Shown one piece after another: positions 36,931 to 47,365 of a stretch of DNA of 64,000 nucleotides. Under the pieces are notes generated by a model that was not told where the DNA came from, searched no databases, and saw only the letters and a program-made list of their open reading frames with translations. Numbering within the stretch: the first letter of the stretch is position 1; every line of letters begins with the position of its first letter. A program made the position numbers and the translations under genes. Source of the stretch: Craterostigma plantagineum (Eukaryota > Streptophyta > Magnoliopsida > Lamiales > Linderniaceae); assembly GCA_027422505.1 (NCBI GenBank), contig JAPQWV010000368.1:1-64000 (forward strand), in the 5' to 3' direction.

Positions 36931-37628
36931 TGATGCGGGTACGACCCCGATCAACAGTATTTTGTCCGAGAAGAGTGGCGATGGGTGAAACGGGCTAGGA
37001 CTTGCGTGTTTAGTGTCTTTTAAGATTTATATTTAGGTGTTGAGAAAAGAAGAAGTGACAGAGACGCAGATGTACGTGGTTCGGACAGGTGTCCTACGTC
37101 CACGGGCCGCCGGAAATAGTATCCACTAATCACAGTCGGAAATATACCCTCAAGCTCACCCCACTCATTACAGTGTGTTAATGGCGTTAGAAAGAATGAA
37201 GAAGATGAATACAGTATTTTTCTAAGTGTTTTGTGTTGAAATCTGTTGTGTCTCTCTCTCTCTCCGATCCTTCCTTATTCACATACGTCCGTTTCTCCTT
37301 TTTGTCCCAGCTGGCAGTCCTGCGGGACCACGTGATGGTGACGTTTGGTACCCCATAGGAGACACAACACCTGCAGGCGTACGGATGTCAGACTGGTGCG
37401 CCTCCTTCTTACTCACCATGTCGACCATTCACAAAGGCCCACGTGTCCCTTGGTCGGCCAGATCCAATATTTCCCGCCTAAACTATTTCCCCGTCAGCAC
37501 CCCTCTACCTTTTCCGTACATAGTCACAGATACCCAGGGATTCGCCTCACCTGTCAATATGTCTGCCAAATCACTATCCTCAGGTGGTATGGTTAGGAGG
37601 AATGCTGGGCTAAAGGTTACCCCTATCA
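36931..37628 (-). repeat. Gypsy 5' LTR
   Basis: 698 bp, partner of 26412-27108. The minus-strand start TGATAGGGG is at 37628 and the end CCGCATCA at 36931. The five bases beyond 37628 are AGTAA. Confidence 0.93.
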
Positions 37629-37912
37629 AGTAATGTTAGAGGGATGACTAGAGAGATAATAACTTCTTTATTCAATACTTCTTCATACCATTTACACAAC
37701 CCCAAATCACATATTTATACTATTACAAATTCACTAATACAACTAAAATTTACAACTTTATTACAATTATACACCTCATATAATCAATTAATACTCATCT
37801 AATTTTTACAACATTCAGTATAATACCTTCAAATCTTAATACATTCAAATTTCAATAATTCAATAATCCAAAGACATCCGCATCTTAAAATTATTTCTTA
37901 TTATTCATAACA
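37629..37912 (-). repeat. Copia 5' LTR, larger part
   Basis: This is the continuation of the copia LTR whose first 65 bases are at 26347-26411, split by the gypsy insertion. It ends ATTCATAACA, followed by the TSD GAAGT (37913-37917). Confidence 0.85.
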
Positions 37913-37917
37913 GAAGT

Positions 37918-39204
37918 CGCATTTTTTTTAGAGATATAATTTCTAAAATGACACCTCATAGAAGCAAATAAACTCCGCTGCGCCGATTCCACCGTCTTCG
38001 CCGACGCGCCAACGACTCGCCGGAGCTGCCGCACTGTACTAAAAAGTTCAAACAACTCATCTCAGACAACCTCGTTGAGGAAGATCTACGGATGTGAATC
38101 TCGGTGCTAGAATCCGATGGTTGTTTGTTTCCTCAGACCGTAGCTTTGCTCAAATTTACTTCGTAAGGTTGGCGATGTTGCTTTGTTAGTTTAGTCCTGT
38201 CCTTAATTGTCATCATAGTTTTTTCTCCTTAGGTTGTCAATTTTGTGACTGCTAGTGGTGGACGTTCTGATTCTATTGTTTGCCTTCATATCAATTTCCA
38301 TCTGGAAAAAGTAATGTGTCTTCTGTTAGTCGGTTTGGAGGAATTAGCTAGGATTTAGACGCTAAGAGCTTGGGTGTTTGCACCTACTCCGTAATGTATT
38401 TGGAATCTACGGTGTTCTTGCAATAAAATGGAGCAAATGCAAGAAGGCTTGATCATGTTAAACTAATGACGCATTTTCTACTTAAATCTTTGTCGCCTGA
38501 ATTCAAATGATAAAGCATTCGGTGATCAGTTGTTTATGCTCATTTTCTCTTCTTTACCCGCTACAAAGATCGAATAAAGCTGAAGCAGAGGTTCCTCAGT
38601 GCTTTGCTTTAGTTGTAAGTCACCTGCCAAATATCCAAGGTTGTTCTTGGTTATTTTCTTATCCGTGCCTATGAATCCGTTTTAATTGATTGGCATTATA
38701 AAATGTTTTCGTCTTCCTCCGAGTGATGTTTTGGTATGCTTCTCCCGCATATGAATGCCGTAAAAGTCAGAATCCTCCGTGGGCCCCGCCCTTCGTAGAA
38801 ACCGTCCCCATACTCCCCACAAACAAGCCTTGCCCAGCCACCACGCCTTCCTCCACCTCCTCCAAGCCATAGCCTCCCTCGTCATCCCCTAAAACCAGCC
38901 TTCGAACCCCAAAACTGCTCGTCTGAGTCGCAAAGCAGCGTACGAAGACAGATCCTTGACACCGCTCACCACCAAAAGCCCGCACGCCACCATGCACTCC
39001 ACCGAGTGCCTCCTCGTCGCAAAACCCTCCCACAAGTTCACCCCCACGGGTTGGTGTAGAATTACCTTTTGGTGCTTAGTGTTTCAAAATTTGTTCAGTT
39101 GAACGGGCGTTGTATAACTTTCTATAGAGTGATTCAAGTCTGATTTTGATTCTTGCGTTCTTTTGGGCTTGTTTTTTTACTTTCTAGGTGTTTTGATTGT
39201 AATC
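37918..39204 (+). other. Unassigned stretch, partly GC-rich
   Basis: No protein family could be recognised. 37970-38060 and 38770-39050 are GC-rich and look like decayed coding or leader sequence, with stops in every frame. The ORFs at 38682-38885 and 38767-39033 on the minus strand are Gly/Trp-rich and unconvincing. The end of the stretch runs into a long CT tract and a LINE-like 3' end, so the whole could be a degenerate retro-copy; this is inference. Confidence 0.3.
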
Positions 39205-39317
39205 GTCTCTCTCTCTCTTCTCTCTCCCTCCCTCCCTCCCTCCCTCCCTCTCTCTCTCTCTCTCTCTCCCTCCCCTCCCCCCCTCTCTCTCTCTCTCCCT
39301 CCCTCTCTCGCTCTCTT

Positions 39318-39352
<35 letters not shown>

Positions 39353-39387
39353 CCCCCTCCCTCCCTCTCTCGCTCTCTCTCTCTCTT

Positions 39388-39436
<49 letters not shown>

Positions 39437-39503
39437 CCTCCCTCCCTCCCTCCCCCTCCCTCTCTCTCTCCCTCTCTCTCTCTCTCCCTCTCTCCCTCTC
39501 TCT
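39205..39503 (+). repeat. ~300-bp polypyrimidine tract (CT/CCCT)n
   Basis: Almost pure C and T on the plus strand, in mixed (CT)n, (CCCT)n and C-run blocks, with only two or three purines. ORFs across it on both strands encode only Ser/Leu/Pro or Glu/Arg/Gly runs and are not genes. Confidence 0.95.
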
Positions 39504-39559
39504 CGATCTCGACCTCTCGACGAGAGTTTTCTTTTCTTCCTTCTGAAGTGATCATTGTT

Positions 39560-39630
39560 AGCATAAAAAGCCATTGGGCTATTTAGTCTTGTACTTCGTT
39601 GTTATTAATGAACTATAGTTTGAAAAAACA
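39560..39630 (+). mobile_element. LINE-like 3' end
   Basis: The words TTGGGCTATTTAGTCTTGTA and GTTATTAATGAACTATAG, followed by a short A run, match the tail of the minus-strand element at 25255-26087. The 5' extent cannot be set; no TSD was found. Confidence 0.4.
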
Positions 39631-39742
39631 TATATATTGACCGCGCGGAATCTGCCTATTTACAGGTTTAAACTATCCTATGTGTGTGTGATAAAATAAA
39701 ATAAATTATTAGTGATATTTTTGACAAGTGATATATTAAAAA

Positions 39743-40868
39743 CATTGTTGTAAAATTCGGCCTAGGCGCTACTCGGCCCACACCGAGGCGAATATCGCCT
39801 ATACGCCCGATTAGTCAACAAAACGATTAATCGGCCGACTAGTCCAAAAAGTCGGCCGACTAATCCGAATATTCGGCGACTAATACAAAAAAATCGGCCC
39901 AATAACTTCGAATTTCGGCCCAACAGTTTGGAAACCCACAAAACTTAGTACTGTTAAAAAACTACTATGTGGGGAAAATCCCAAAGCAGTCGAAGGCTGC
40001 TTTAATGTGGCTAGCACATGCGTTGTGACTTGTGAGGTGAGGTTATTCCTTCATATAGAAAATCTTTACAGTTTCACACCACCAAATAACAGGTGTGGGA
40101 CAAGAGAAAATACTACTACTATCAATACAATGCTTTAGAGCATCTCCAATGGGTACTTGATTTTGTGTAAAACACAAAAATAGAGTACGTCTATGCTCCA
40201 ATGAAACTTTATATCTAACACTAATATTGTGTTGATCTGCAGAGATACTCTAAAATCTAGAATACGCACAATTTCCAGCACAAAACTAGAGTTTTAATTT
40301 TTAATTTTGTATTTGAAAACTTATATTAAATTGTTAATATGAACCTGTAATATTATTTTTTAGTTTAGAAAATAGAGTTGATGGGTTGGAGCAAAAGCAC
40401 TGTAGCAACTGTATTTTTATGTAAAATAAACTTTATTTTTATTGTGTGGATTGGAGATGCTCTTATAGTCCATAAATAAAGAAAAAAACGTATATGTAAA
40501 CTGAAAAAAAAATACAGAAATATTAACTAAAATATAAGCCTATAAAAATTGAAACGGAATAATTGTAAAATTATAATTGGAAAATATAGAATTGAAATAG
40601 AAAATAGGATAACTTCTCCGATATTATCCGTAAAACAACATTTGATATTAATTTGTTGCATTGTTGTGCTTGATATTATTTATTTAACATGTTTGGATAA
40701 ATTTGACTTACTTTGATAAAATATTTGCATATTTGATATAAAGAAATATTAAAACATATATATACCGCCTAATTTACGCCTAGAAACCGCCTAGGCCCCG
40801 CCTAGACCGTCTAGGCGCTAGGCCCCCCTCGGGCGCCCCACTAGCGCCTAGCGTATTTTACAACATTG
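39743..40868. mobile_element. hAT-like element with CAATGTTGTAAAA ends (TSD ATTAAAAA)
   Basis: The left end is CATTGTTGTAAAATTCGG and the right end, inward, CAATGTTGTAAAATACGC. An exact 8-bp TSD ATTAAAAA lies at 39735-39742 and 40869-40876. Subterminal DNA is rich in CTAGGCG and GACTAATCGG words and matches the element at 19202-20746. No transposase is present. A Tourist-like MITE has inserted at 40138-40462. Confidence 0.85.
40138..40462. mobile_element. Tourist-like PIF/Harbinger MITE (325 bp, TSD TTA)
   Basis: Terminal inverted repeats GAGCATCTCCAATGG and, inward from the right, GAGCATCTCCAATCC. It is flanked by TTA on both sides (40135-40137 and 40463-40465). Non-coding and AT-rich inside. 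The same family recurs at 54622-55311. Confidence 0.88.
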
Positions 40869-40876
40869 ATTAAAAA

Positions 40877-41412
40877 TAGAATGATGCAATTGTTATGAGT
40901 TAAAGGTTGTGGTTTAAGTTTTTTAATAGTAATTAATGTAGAGTGGTTTAAGTTTTTTAATAGTAATTAATGTAGAAAAAATTTTAATTGGTCATACAGA
41001 CGGTTTTTTATTTCCAATAGGCTCTTTTCATAAAAGAGTGTAAATAAGCTGGTGTTCGTGCGGCTCGGATCGGGGTGTGTCGTGTGGATGTAATTGGATT
41101 AAATTCGCTGAAAGCCGTTGATAAAAAGAGATATTCAATATACTGAAATTTTCTTCGGTCAAATAAAATAGCTTGAAGGATTTAAAAAAAAATTATATAT
41201 TTAGTACGAAACCTTTTTTTTCTTGGGTATGTATTCGGTTATATCGGATTATTTGTTATGAGTGAATCTACATGGAAATGAAATATTGAGGGATATTGAC
41301 TTTTTTGACTAGTCATCAAATTATACAGATACGATTAAAAAGAGTGAATTCACTAAAAACTCCCAACTTTTTAATTTCCTTTGGATTTCGTGGAAGGCAT
41401 GAGGACATAGGC
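40877..41412. other. Intergenic DNA upstream of the first GASA gene
   Basis: AT-rich; contains a short direct repeat (GTGGTTTAAGTTTTTTAATA, at 40909 and 40944). This is the presumed promoter region of the GASA gene; no specific factor site is claimed. Confidence 0.4.
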
Positions 41413-41420
41413 TATAAATA
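41413..41420 (+). promoter_or_regulatory. TATA box of the first GASA gene
   Basis: TATAAATA lies 93 bases before the ATG, followed by CCACCAAA. The same TATAAATACCACCAAA word precedes the second GASA gene, showing that the promoter was duplicated together with the gene. Confidence 0.75.
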
Positions 41421-41512
41421 CCACCAAACATCCTCAGCAATAACTCATCACATACAGACAAAACATTGTACTTCACATACAATACAACCTCAGTTCATAT
41501 CTTCACATAGCC

Positions 41513-41962
41513 ATGGCTCTCTCCAAGTCCTTGCTTTCATGCCTTGTCGCCATCTTCCTCTTTGCTTCCTTAATCCAAGCACAGGTAAAATTAATACACA
41601 GATAAAAAAAAAACCCTCCTCATCTTTGTTCATTTATTTGTTTTTTACTTACCTTTTTCAGGACATCAGTTCATTCTCCGAATCGAAGATAGGTCAGTTA
41701 TACGCTTAGAATCTGGTACGCATATATGATGATCTTCAGACACACGCACACTTACGATATATGAATTGTGTGTGTTATAGATTGCAAAGCACAATGTGTA
41801 AGAAGGTGTGCGTTATCGTCGAGGCCAAACTTGTGCCACCGAGCTTGCGGGACGTGCTGTGCTAGGTGTAACTGCGTGCCACCCGGCACTTACGGAAATT
41901 ACGAGGCTTGCCCTTGCTACGCTCGTCTCACTACTCACGGCGGTCGCAAGAAATGCCCTTGA
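41513..41962 (+). CDS. GASA/snakin cysteine-rich peptide, copy 1
   Basis: Three exons: 41513-41584, 41662-41692 and 41781-41962, all with GT/AG borders, giving 94 residues. A signal peptide (MALSKSLLSC...SLIQAQ, residues 1-24) is followed by a short Ser/Asp linker. The conserved GASA domain of 12 cysteines comes next (CKAQCVRRC, CHRACGTCCARCNCVPPGTY, ACPCYARLTTHGGRKKCP). The family is secreted to the apoplast. Its members respond to gibberellin and other hormones and act in growth; some (snakins) are antimicrobial. Which role applies here cannot be told from sequence. All 12 Cys are present and the frame is intact. Confidence 0.95.
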
Positions 41963-42670
41963 TGAGCTGATTTAATTATTAGTTAATATAAGACCATGTA
42001 AATCTTAACTTTCTATTTTATTTTGTTTTATATGTGATGTTTATTTGGATGGAATAATTAAGTACCGTATTTTATCGTCGAGTTTCTTGATCGGCGTTGC
42101 CCTTGCTTTTATATCGGCTATTTTGTCTGAAAAAAACCTAAGCTTCGACTTTGAATTGATATTATACTTTCTCATAGGCTTCTGTATATTATATCTACCA
42201 ATGGACTAATAAGCAGTTCTTGAGGAACCCATAATTTGCAGGCGAACGTTTCTTGAAGAAGAAATACGTATAGTCATATATATGTGATTTTTAACTTCGA
42301 ATTTCTAGAAGAGAGCCCAGCTTTATTCTTTTAATGAAGGGCGTTTCTGTTTGACTCTAAAGTTCAAAACAAATATACTATACATATGTATATATATATA
42401 TAATATATATATAATATAACTCCTATGACATAAACAAAAGTTTTCATATTTACATATTTTTGTAAAGTTAAAATAGAAGTATCCATCGAATATTTCGACT
42501 CTCCCCCAAGTCAAAATGTTAATTATATACGTCCAGGTAAAGAACAATATTCATTGCACATCATTTATTATTTTACTCCACAAATCCCAAATAGTTCCAA
42601 CACCTTTAATTGTCTTTCCACTTTCGTTTTAAGACGGGAAAATGAGAATAAACTAGTTAGACAAAAACAA
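41963..42670. other. Spacer between the two GASA genes
   Basis: 3' UTR of copy 1, then AT-rich DNA with a TA tract near 42388 and the promoter of copy 2. No other gene was seen. Confidence 0.5.
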
Positions 42671-42678
42671 TATAAATA
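42671..42678 (+). promoter_or_regulatory. TATA box of the second GASA gene
   Basis: TATAAATA lies 87 bases before the ATG at 42765, in the same local context (followed by CCACCAAA) as in copy 1. Confidence 0.75.
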
Positions 42679-42764
42679 CCACCAAAATGTTCTCCCTCAA
42701 TACCAATTCATCATATATCCCCCTCTCTTACAAAATACACAAATAGCCATATATATTTGCAGCC

Positions 42765-43138
42765 ATGGCTTCATTCTCCAAGTCATTCATTTCATGCCTT
42801 ACCATCATCTTCTTCTTCGCTGCCTATTCGCAAGTCGTTAATGGCGAACTTGAAAGCTATGCACCCGCTGAACCAAAGATAGGTCGGAAATTATACTTAT
42901 ATATATGTAAACTTCGATTCAATTGCTTACTATTTCGCAACATATTTATTTATTAGATTGCGGGGCGGAATGTGTGAGAAGATGTGCTTTATCTTCGAGG
43001 CCAAATTTGTGCCGTAGGGCTTGTGGGACGTGTTGCGATAGGTGCAACTGCGTGCCACCTGGCACGTCGGGAAATTACGATGCTTGCCCTTGCTACGCTG
43101 ATCAGACTACTCATGGTGGTCGAAAAAAATGCCCATAA
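42765..43138 (+). CDS. GASA/snakin cysteine-rich peptide, copy 2
   Basis: Two exons, 42765-42882 and 42957-43138, giving 99 residues. Exon 1 encodes the signal peptide (MASFSKSFISCLTII...VVNG) and a longer acidic/proline linker (ELESYAPAEPKI). Exon 2 encodes the 12-Cys domain, almost the same as copy 1 (AECVRRCALSSRPNLCRRAC, CDRCNCVPPGTSGNYDACPC). Relative to copy 1 it lacks the intron between signal peptide and linker; the intron before the Cys domain is at the same position and phase. Intact. It is the parent of the pseudogene at 46293, since its intron end and 3' flank are duplicated there. Confidence 0.95.
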
Positions 43139-44035
43139 AATTCTATATTTTGATACATATATATAGTGTGTGTGTGGTGTGTGTGATTTTCTAAGAGTTG
43201 TGTGGTGCTTGTGAGGAGATTGTTTGTGGAGAGAATTAGAAAAGAAACCCTCAATGGAATGGAATATGGAATTATATTGGAAGAAATGGAATTATGTACC
43301 TTTCTAAGATGTTTTAAGTTGAATTGAATTGCTTCATCTTGTTAATGATGTGTGGATTTATGAAATATTAGGCTCAATGAAATATACGTCAAGTGCTTGG
43401 TGCAGTGGCGGAGGCAGAAATGTAAACCAATGAGGTCCAGTCTAATTGGACTCCTTACCAAATATTTTTCAATATTTTACTCGGTCATTTTAGTATAATT
43501 TTCATTAATTTAATCCCTACCATTAAAAAATTTGCCATATACTAATTAAGAAGTTTCCAGTGTATTCAAAATGAGACATATGGCATTAAAAAATTGCCAT
43601 ATATTACTAATAAAAAAATTCCAGTGTATTCAGAATGAGACATATGCATCATGAAGATTAGTCCCGCTGGAAATTAGAGTTGTTTCACATTCGACTGCGA
43701 ATTTGACATTCTTATTTTTTGAAAACTTGAGTGATATATTTTTATTGGATTTTAATTATATACTGTTATTCTTTGAAATTTAACATTTTTATTACAACAT
43801 TAATGAGTTAGTTCTTGATGTTCATTCACGTAAAAACAATAGTGTAGTTGACTTTGTTGTGGTCTTGGTTAAGTTCCCTTATTATTCTAATGTTATAAAA
43901 GAGTAGTGAATTTATAATTAAATGGAAAAATAAGATGAGGAAAAGAAAAATACTCTGAAAGGGTATATAAAAGGCGACTGGAAAAATTTGATCGTTGCCT
44001 GTTAGAAGCTTTTCCCCATATCTTACTTAATTCTT
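42913..44035 (+). repeat. Duplicated segment, copy A (GASA exon 2 plus 3' flank)
   Basis: From TTCGATTCAATTGCTTA inside the intron of GASA copy 2 to about 44035, the sequence recurs at 46249-47357 with a few percent differences and small indels. Within it, at about 43541-43640, a ~70-bp unit (GACATATGGCATTAAAAAAT) is itself tandemly doubled in both copies. No gene lies between 43139 and 44035. Confidence 0.85.
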
Positions 44036-44048
44036 ACTTACTCAATAG

Positions 44049-45395
44049 CATAAGGCATGGTTGGTAGCTAAAGGTTATGATCAAAGGGAGGGAATAGATT
44101 ACATCGACGCTTTTGCACCCGTAGCCAAACTAAACACCATCAAGATAATCCTATATTTAGCTGCCAAGTTGAGGTGGAAACCCGTACAAATGGATGTCAA
44201 CAATGCCTTCTGAAATGGAGAGCTTACGGAGGAAGTCTACATGGACCTACCACAAGGTCTTCATCACAAATTTCAGACAGCTGAATCTGGCGGAATGGTG
44301 TGCAGATTACACAGATCAATATATGGGCTTAAACAGAGCTCGAGGCAGTGGAATAAAAGGTTTACTGAGGCAGTCAGAGCTATGGCTTCAAGCAAACTCA
44401 ATCTGATCATACACTTTTCTTAAAAGGCAAAGGAGATCAGTTGGTTATATTGCTAGTTTATGTGGATGACACAATACTAGCTGGTCCATCAGATGAACAG
44501 ATTCAGCAGACCAAATCATTTCTGTAAGATTGCTTTAAAGTGAAGGATTTGGGTGAACTCAGATTTTTCCTTGGGATAGAAGTGGGTAGAAGTGAAGCTG
44601 GGATTTATCTGACTCAAAGGCAGTATGTTCTGCAATTACTTGATGATACAGGCTATTAAATTCTAAGCCATTATGCACACCAGTTAATGCAAGTGAGAAG
44701 ATCATGGAAGAGGATGGAGATTTGCTTCCAGAACCTTATCAATATAGAAGGTTAGTTGGCAGATTATTGTATCAACCTGACATAGCTTTTGCAGTGCACA
44801 AGCTAAGTCAGTTTATGACAGCACCTAGAACTGGTCACCTAATGGCAGCACATCACCTGCTTCGCTACCTCAAGGGAACATTAGGGCAAGGTTTACTCAT
44901 GTCCACAGATAAGAGTATGTCTCTTAGAGCTTTCTCGGATGCTGATTGGGCAGCATGCAGGGACACTAGAAAATCAGTTACGGGCTATTGCACATTCTTG
45001 GGAAACTCTCTTATTACATGGAAGGCAAAGAAGCAGGCGACGGTGTCAAGATCTTCTACTGAGGCCAAATACAGGGCAGTAGGTTCTGTTGTAGCTTAAG
45101 TTCTATGGATTAAACACCTACTGAAGAGCTCAATCCGGGTCAAATTCAAGTTCCAGTCATCTATTGTGACAACCTTTCAGCACTCAAGCTTGCCTCAAAC
45201 CCCAAGTTCCATGAAAGATCAAAACATATAGAGATAGTTGTCATTTTATCCGACATCATGCTCTAAATGGATCAATCAAGCTGCTCCCGGCAGAACTAAT
45301 TTCCAGCTAGCAGACATGTTGACCAAGGCGCTCACTGGCCCGCAATTACAACGCTTGTTACTCAAGATGTCCGTCTTAAACCTATGTCGTTCACC
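44049..45395 (+). pseudogene. Copia RT/RNase H remnant
   Basis: Recognisable pieces in plus-strand order: LVAKGYDQREGIDYIDAFAP, then [16 protein letters not shown] near 44320, then LVYVDDTILAG near 44456, then RRLVGRLLYQPDIAFAVHKL (44704-45099). RNase H follows with AFSDADWAACRDTRKSVTGY and STEAKYRAVGS. There are in-frame stops and frame changes (for example near 44214, 44420 and 45098). Confidence 0.88.
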
Positions 45396-45619
45396 TTGTG
45401 GGGGATGTTGAAATCAGCTCAGAAAATTCACAGCAGTTCACAGTCTGATTATCAGCCAGCAAAGGAAACTGAGGGAGAAGGACGATTGAAGAAGCGTTGA
45501 TACGCTTTTGGACTCGCGGGTATTTACATCAAGTCACTCATAAAGACGCCTCCACCAGTACGATTTATTCACTTAATCAATTAACGGGCTTTTAAGCGGG
45601 TTAGTTAGTTGGCGCCAAG

Positions 45620-45986
45620 TAAGGTTGGCAGTGGGGCGGGGATTCCCGGTCCCCGCGGGGATTCGTCCGAACGGGGCAGGGAATCCCCGTGTTTTTATCC
45701 CCGTGGGGCGGGGACGGGACTGATTTTTCTCCGCGGGGATCCCCGCCCTGTTCCCGCCCTGCCCCGAAACCTATTTATATATTATAATATATAATATTAA
45801 ATTATAATTTATATAATATTAAAATATTATTAAATATAGATTAAAGAATATTAAATTATTACAAATAATATATAAAACTATAATTTATATAATATTTATA
45901 ACGATATCCTCCCCGAATGCACCGCGGGGACGGGGACAGGGATTAGATCCCCGCCCCCGCCCCGCCCCGCCCCACGGCCATCACTA
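45620..45986. mobile_element. Non-autonomous hAT MITE (367 bp, TSD GCGCCAAG)
   Basis: Ends TAAGGTTGGCAGTGGGGCGG and, inward from the right, TAGTGATGGCCGTGGGGCGG. An exact 8-bp TSD GCGCCAAG lies at 45612-45619 and 45987-45994. GGGGATCCCCG-type GC-rich subterminal blocks flank an AT-rich centre. Non-coding. Confidence 0.88.
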
Positions 45987-46248
45987 GCGCCAAGTATAAA
46001 TAGTGAGATGGGTGTCCTCTCTATTGATTGATTCAACTGTAGATTTCCTCTTTTCAATTCGCGTTTGAGTATGTGAATTCTGTACCACTCCGTGGACGTA
46101 GGATCGATTGCATCCGAACCACGTTAAGATTGTGTTCTTCAATTGTCTCAGTTTGTTAAACATATGATTTAAAACAATAAATCAGACATCATCGGATCAA
46201 TTGTCTCAATTTGTTAAACACATGATTTAAAACAATAATCAGACACCA

Positions 46249-47357
46249 TTCGATTCAATTGCTTATTATTTCACAACGTATTTATTTATTAGATTGCGGG
46301 GCGGAATGTGTGAGATGTGCTTTATCTTCGAGGCCAAATTTGTGTCGTAGGGCTTGTGGGACGTGTTGCGATAGGTGCAACTGTGTGCCACCTGGCACGT
46401 CGGGAAATTACGATGCTTGCCCTTGCTACGCTGATTAGACTACTCGTGGTGGTCGAAAAAAATGCCCTTAAAATTCTATATTTTGATACATATATATAGT
46501 GTGTGTGTGGTGTGTGTGATTTTCTAAGAGTTGTGTGGTGCTTGTGAGGAGATTGTTTGTGGAGAGAATTAGAAAAGAAACCCTCAATGGAATGGAATAT
46601 GGAATTATATTGGAAGAAATGGAATTATGTACCTTTCTAAGATGTTTTAAGTTGAATTGAATTGCTTCATCTTGTTAATGATGTGTGGATTTATGAAATA
46701 TTAGGCTCAATGAAATATACGTCAAGTGCTTGGTGCAGTGGCCAAGGAAGAAATGTAAACCAATGAGGTCCAGTCTAATTGGACTCCTTACCAAATATTT
46801 TTCAATATTTTCACTCGGTCATTTTAGTTTTTTCTTTAATTCAATCCGTACCATTAAAATTTTTTCCATATAATAATAAAATTATTTCCAGTGTATTCAG
46901 AATGAGATATATGGCATTAAAAAAGTTGCCATATAGTACTAATAAAAAGTTTTCAGTGTATTCAGAATGAGACATATGTATCATGAAGATTAGTCCTCCT
47001 GGAAATTAGAGTTGTTTCTCATTCGACCACGAATTTCACATTCTTGTTTTAAAAACTTGAGTGATATATTTTTATTGGATTTTAATTATATACTGTTATT
47101 CTTTGAAATATAACATCTTTATTACAACATTAATGAGTTAGTTCTTGATGTTCATTCACGTAAAAGCAATAGTGTAATTCACTTTGTTATGGTCTTGGTT
47201 AAGTTCCCTTATTCTTCTAATGTTATAAGAGAATAGTGAATTTATAATTAAATGGAAAAATAAGATGAGAGAAAGAAAAATAATCTGAAAGGGTAAATAA
47301 AAGGGAAAAATATGACCGTTGCCTTTTAGAAGCTTTTTCCCCATATTTTAATTCTTA
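46249..47357 (+). repeat. Duplicated segment, copy B
   Basis: Counterpart of 42913-44035, in the same orientation. It ends where a hAT MITE (47366) has inserted. Differences from copy A are scattered substitutions and short indels. Confidence 0.85.
46293..46471 (+). pseudogene. Broken GASA domain exon (copy 3)
   Basis: This is a copy of exon 2 of the gene at 42765, with the upstream acceptor TTATTAG kept but no exon 1 nearby. It has lost one codon in the first cysteine cluster (CVRC instead of CVRRC) and has a TAG where copy 2 has CAG (46435-46437, after the CYAD part), so the last cysteine is not translated. The remaining sequence is very close to copy 2, so the decay is recent. Confidence 0.9.
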
Positions 47358-47365
47358 CTCAAAAC

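Larger units (their letters stand above)
26412..37628 (-). mobile_element. Ty3/gypsy retrotransposon, Tat lineage (11.2 kb)
   Basis: It has two LTRs (26412-27108 and 36931-37628) starting TGATAGGGG and ending CCGCATCA on the minus strand. A primer-binding site TGGCACCGTCTGTGGG follows the 5' LTR, and there is a purine tract beside the 3' LTR (27109-27125). The 5-bp flanks are AGCAA and AGTAA (one mismatch). Minus-strand order is gag, zinc knuckle, protease, RT, RNase H, a second RNase H, integrase. The second RNase H and the chromodomain-less integrase end mark the Tat lineage. A separate gene-like region on the opposite strand fills 27.4-30.1 kb. By eye the LTRs differ at roughly 15-20 positions in 697, so the insertion is fairly recent, yet frames are already broken. 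Confidence 0.92.
19053..37912 (-). mobile_element. Ty1/copia retrotransposon with nested insertions (TSD GAAGT)
   Basis: The two LTRs start TGTT and end ATTCATAACA on the plus strand, and the whole is bordered by GAAGT at 19048-19052 and 37913-37917. The element lies on the minus strand: 3' LTR 19053-20981, pol remnants 21502-24619, then the 5' internal part to about 26346, and the 5' LTR from 26347 on. Without insertions the LTRs are about 0.35-0.4 kb. Three independent insertions enlarged it: a hAT element in the left LTR (19202-20746), a LINE-like element in the internal region (25255-26087), and a complete gypsy in the right LTR (26412-37628). LTR divergence is clearly larger than that of the gypsy inside it, as expected for an older host element. 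Confidence 0.88.
44049..46248 (+). mobile_element. 5'-truncated Ty1/copia element between the duplicated segments
   Basis: It begins mid-RT at 44049, runs through RNase H to about 45395, and has a purine tract TTGTGGGGGA (45396-45405) followed by an LTR start TGTTGAAATC at 45406. The LTR holds a hAT MITE (45620-45986), followed by a TATA box TATAAATAG (about 45994-46002). Its end was not found; 46139-46248 is a ~55-bp unit in two copies. The element exactly fills the gap between the two copies of the GASA segment. Confidence 0.75.

Noticed and set aside
39134..39574. Long ORFs on both strands of the CT tract (Ser/Leu/Pro-rich and Glu/Arg/Gly-rich)
   Set aside because: They are direct translations of a simple repeat and have no non-repeat content.
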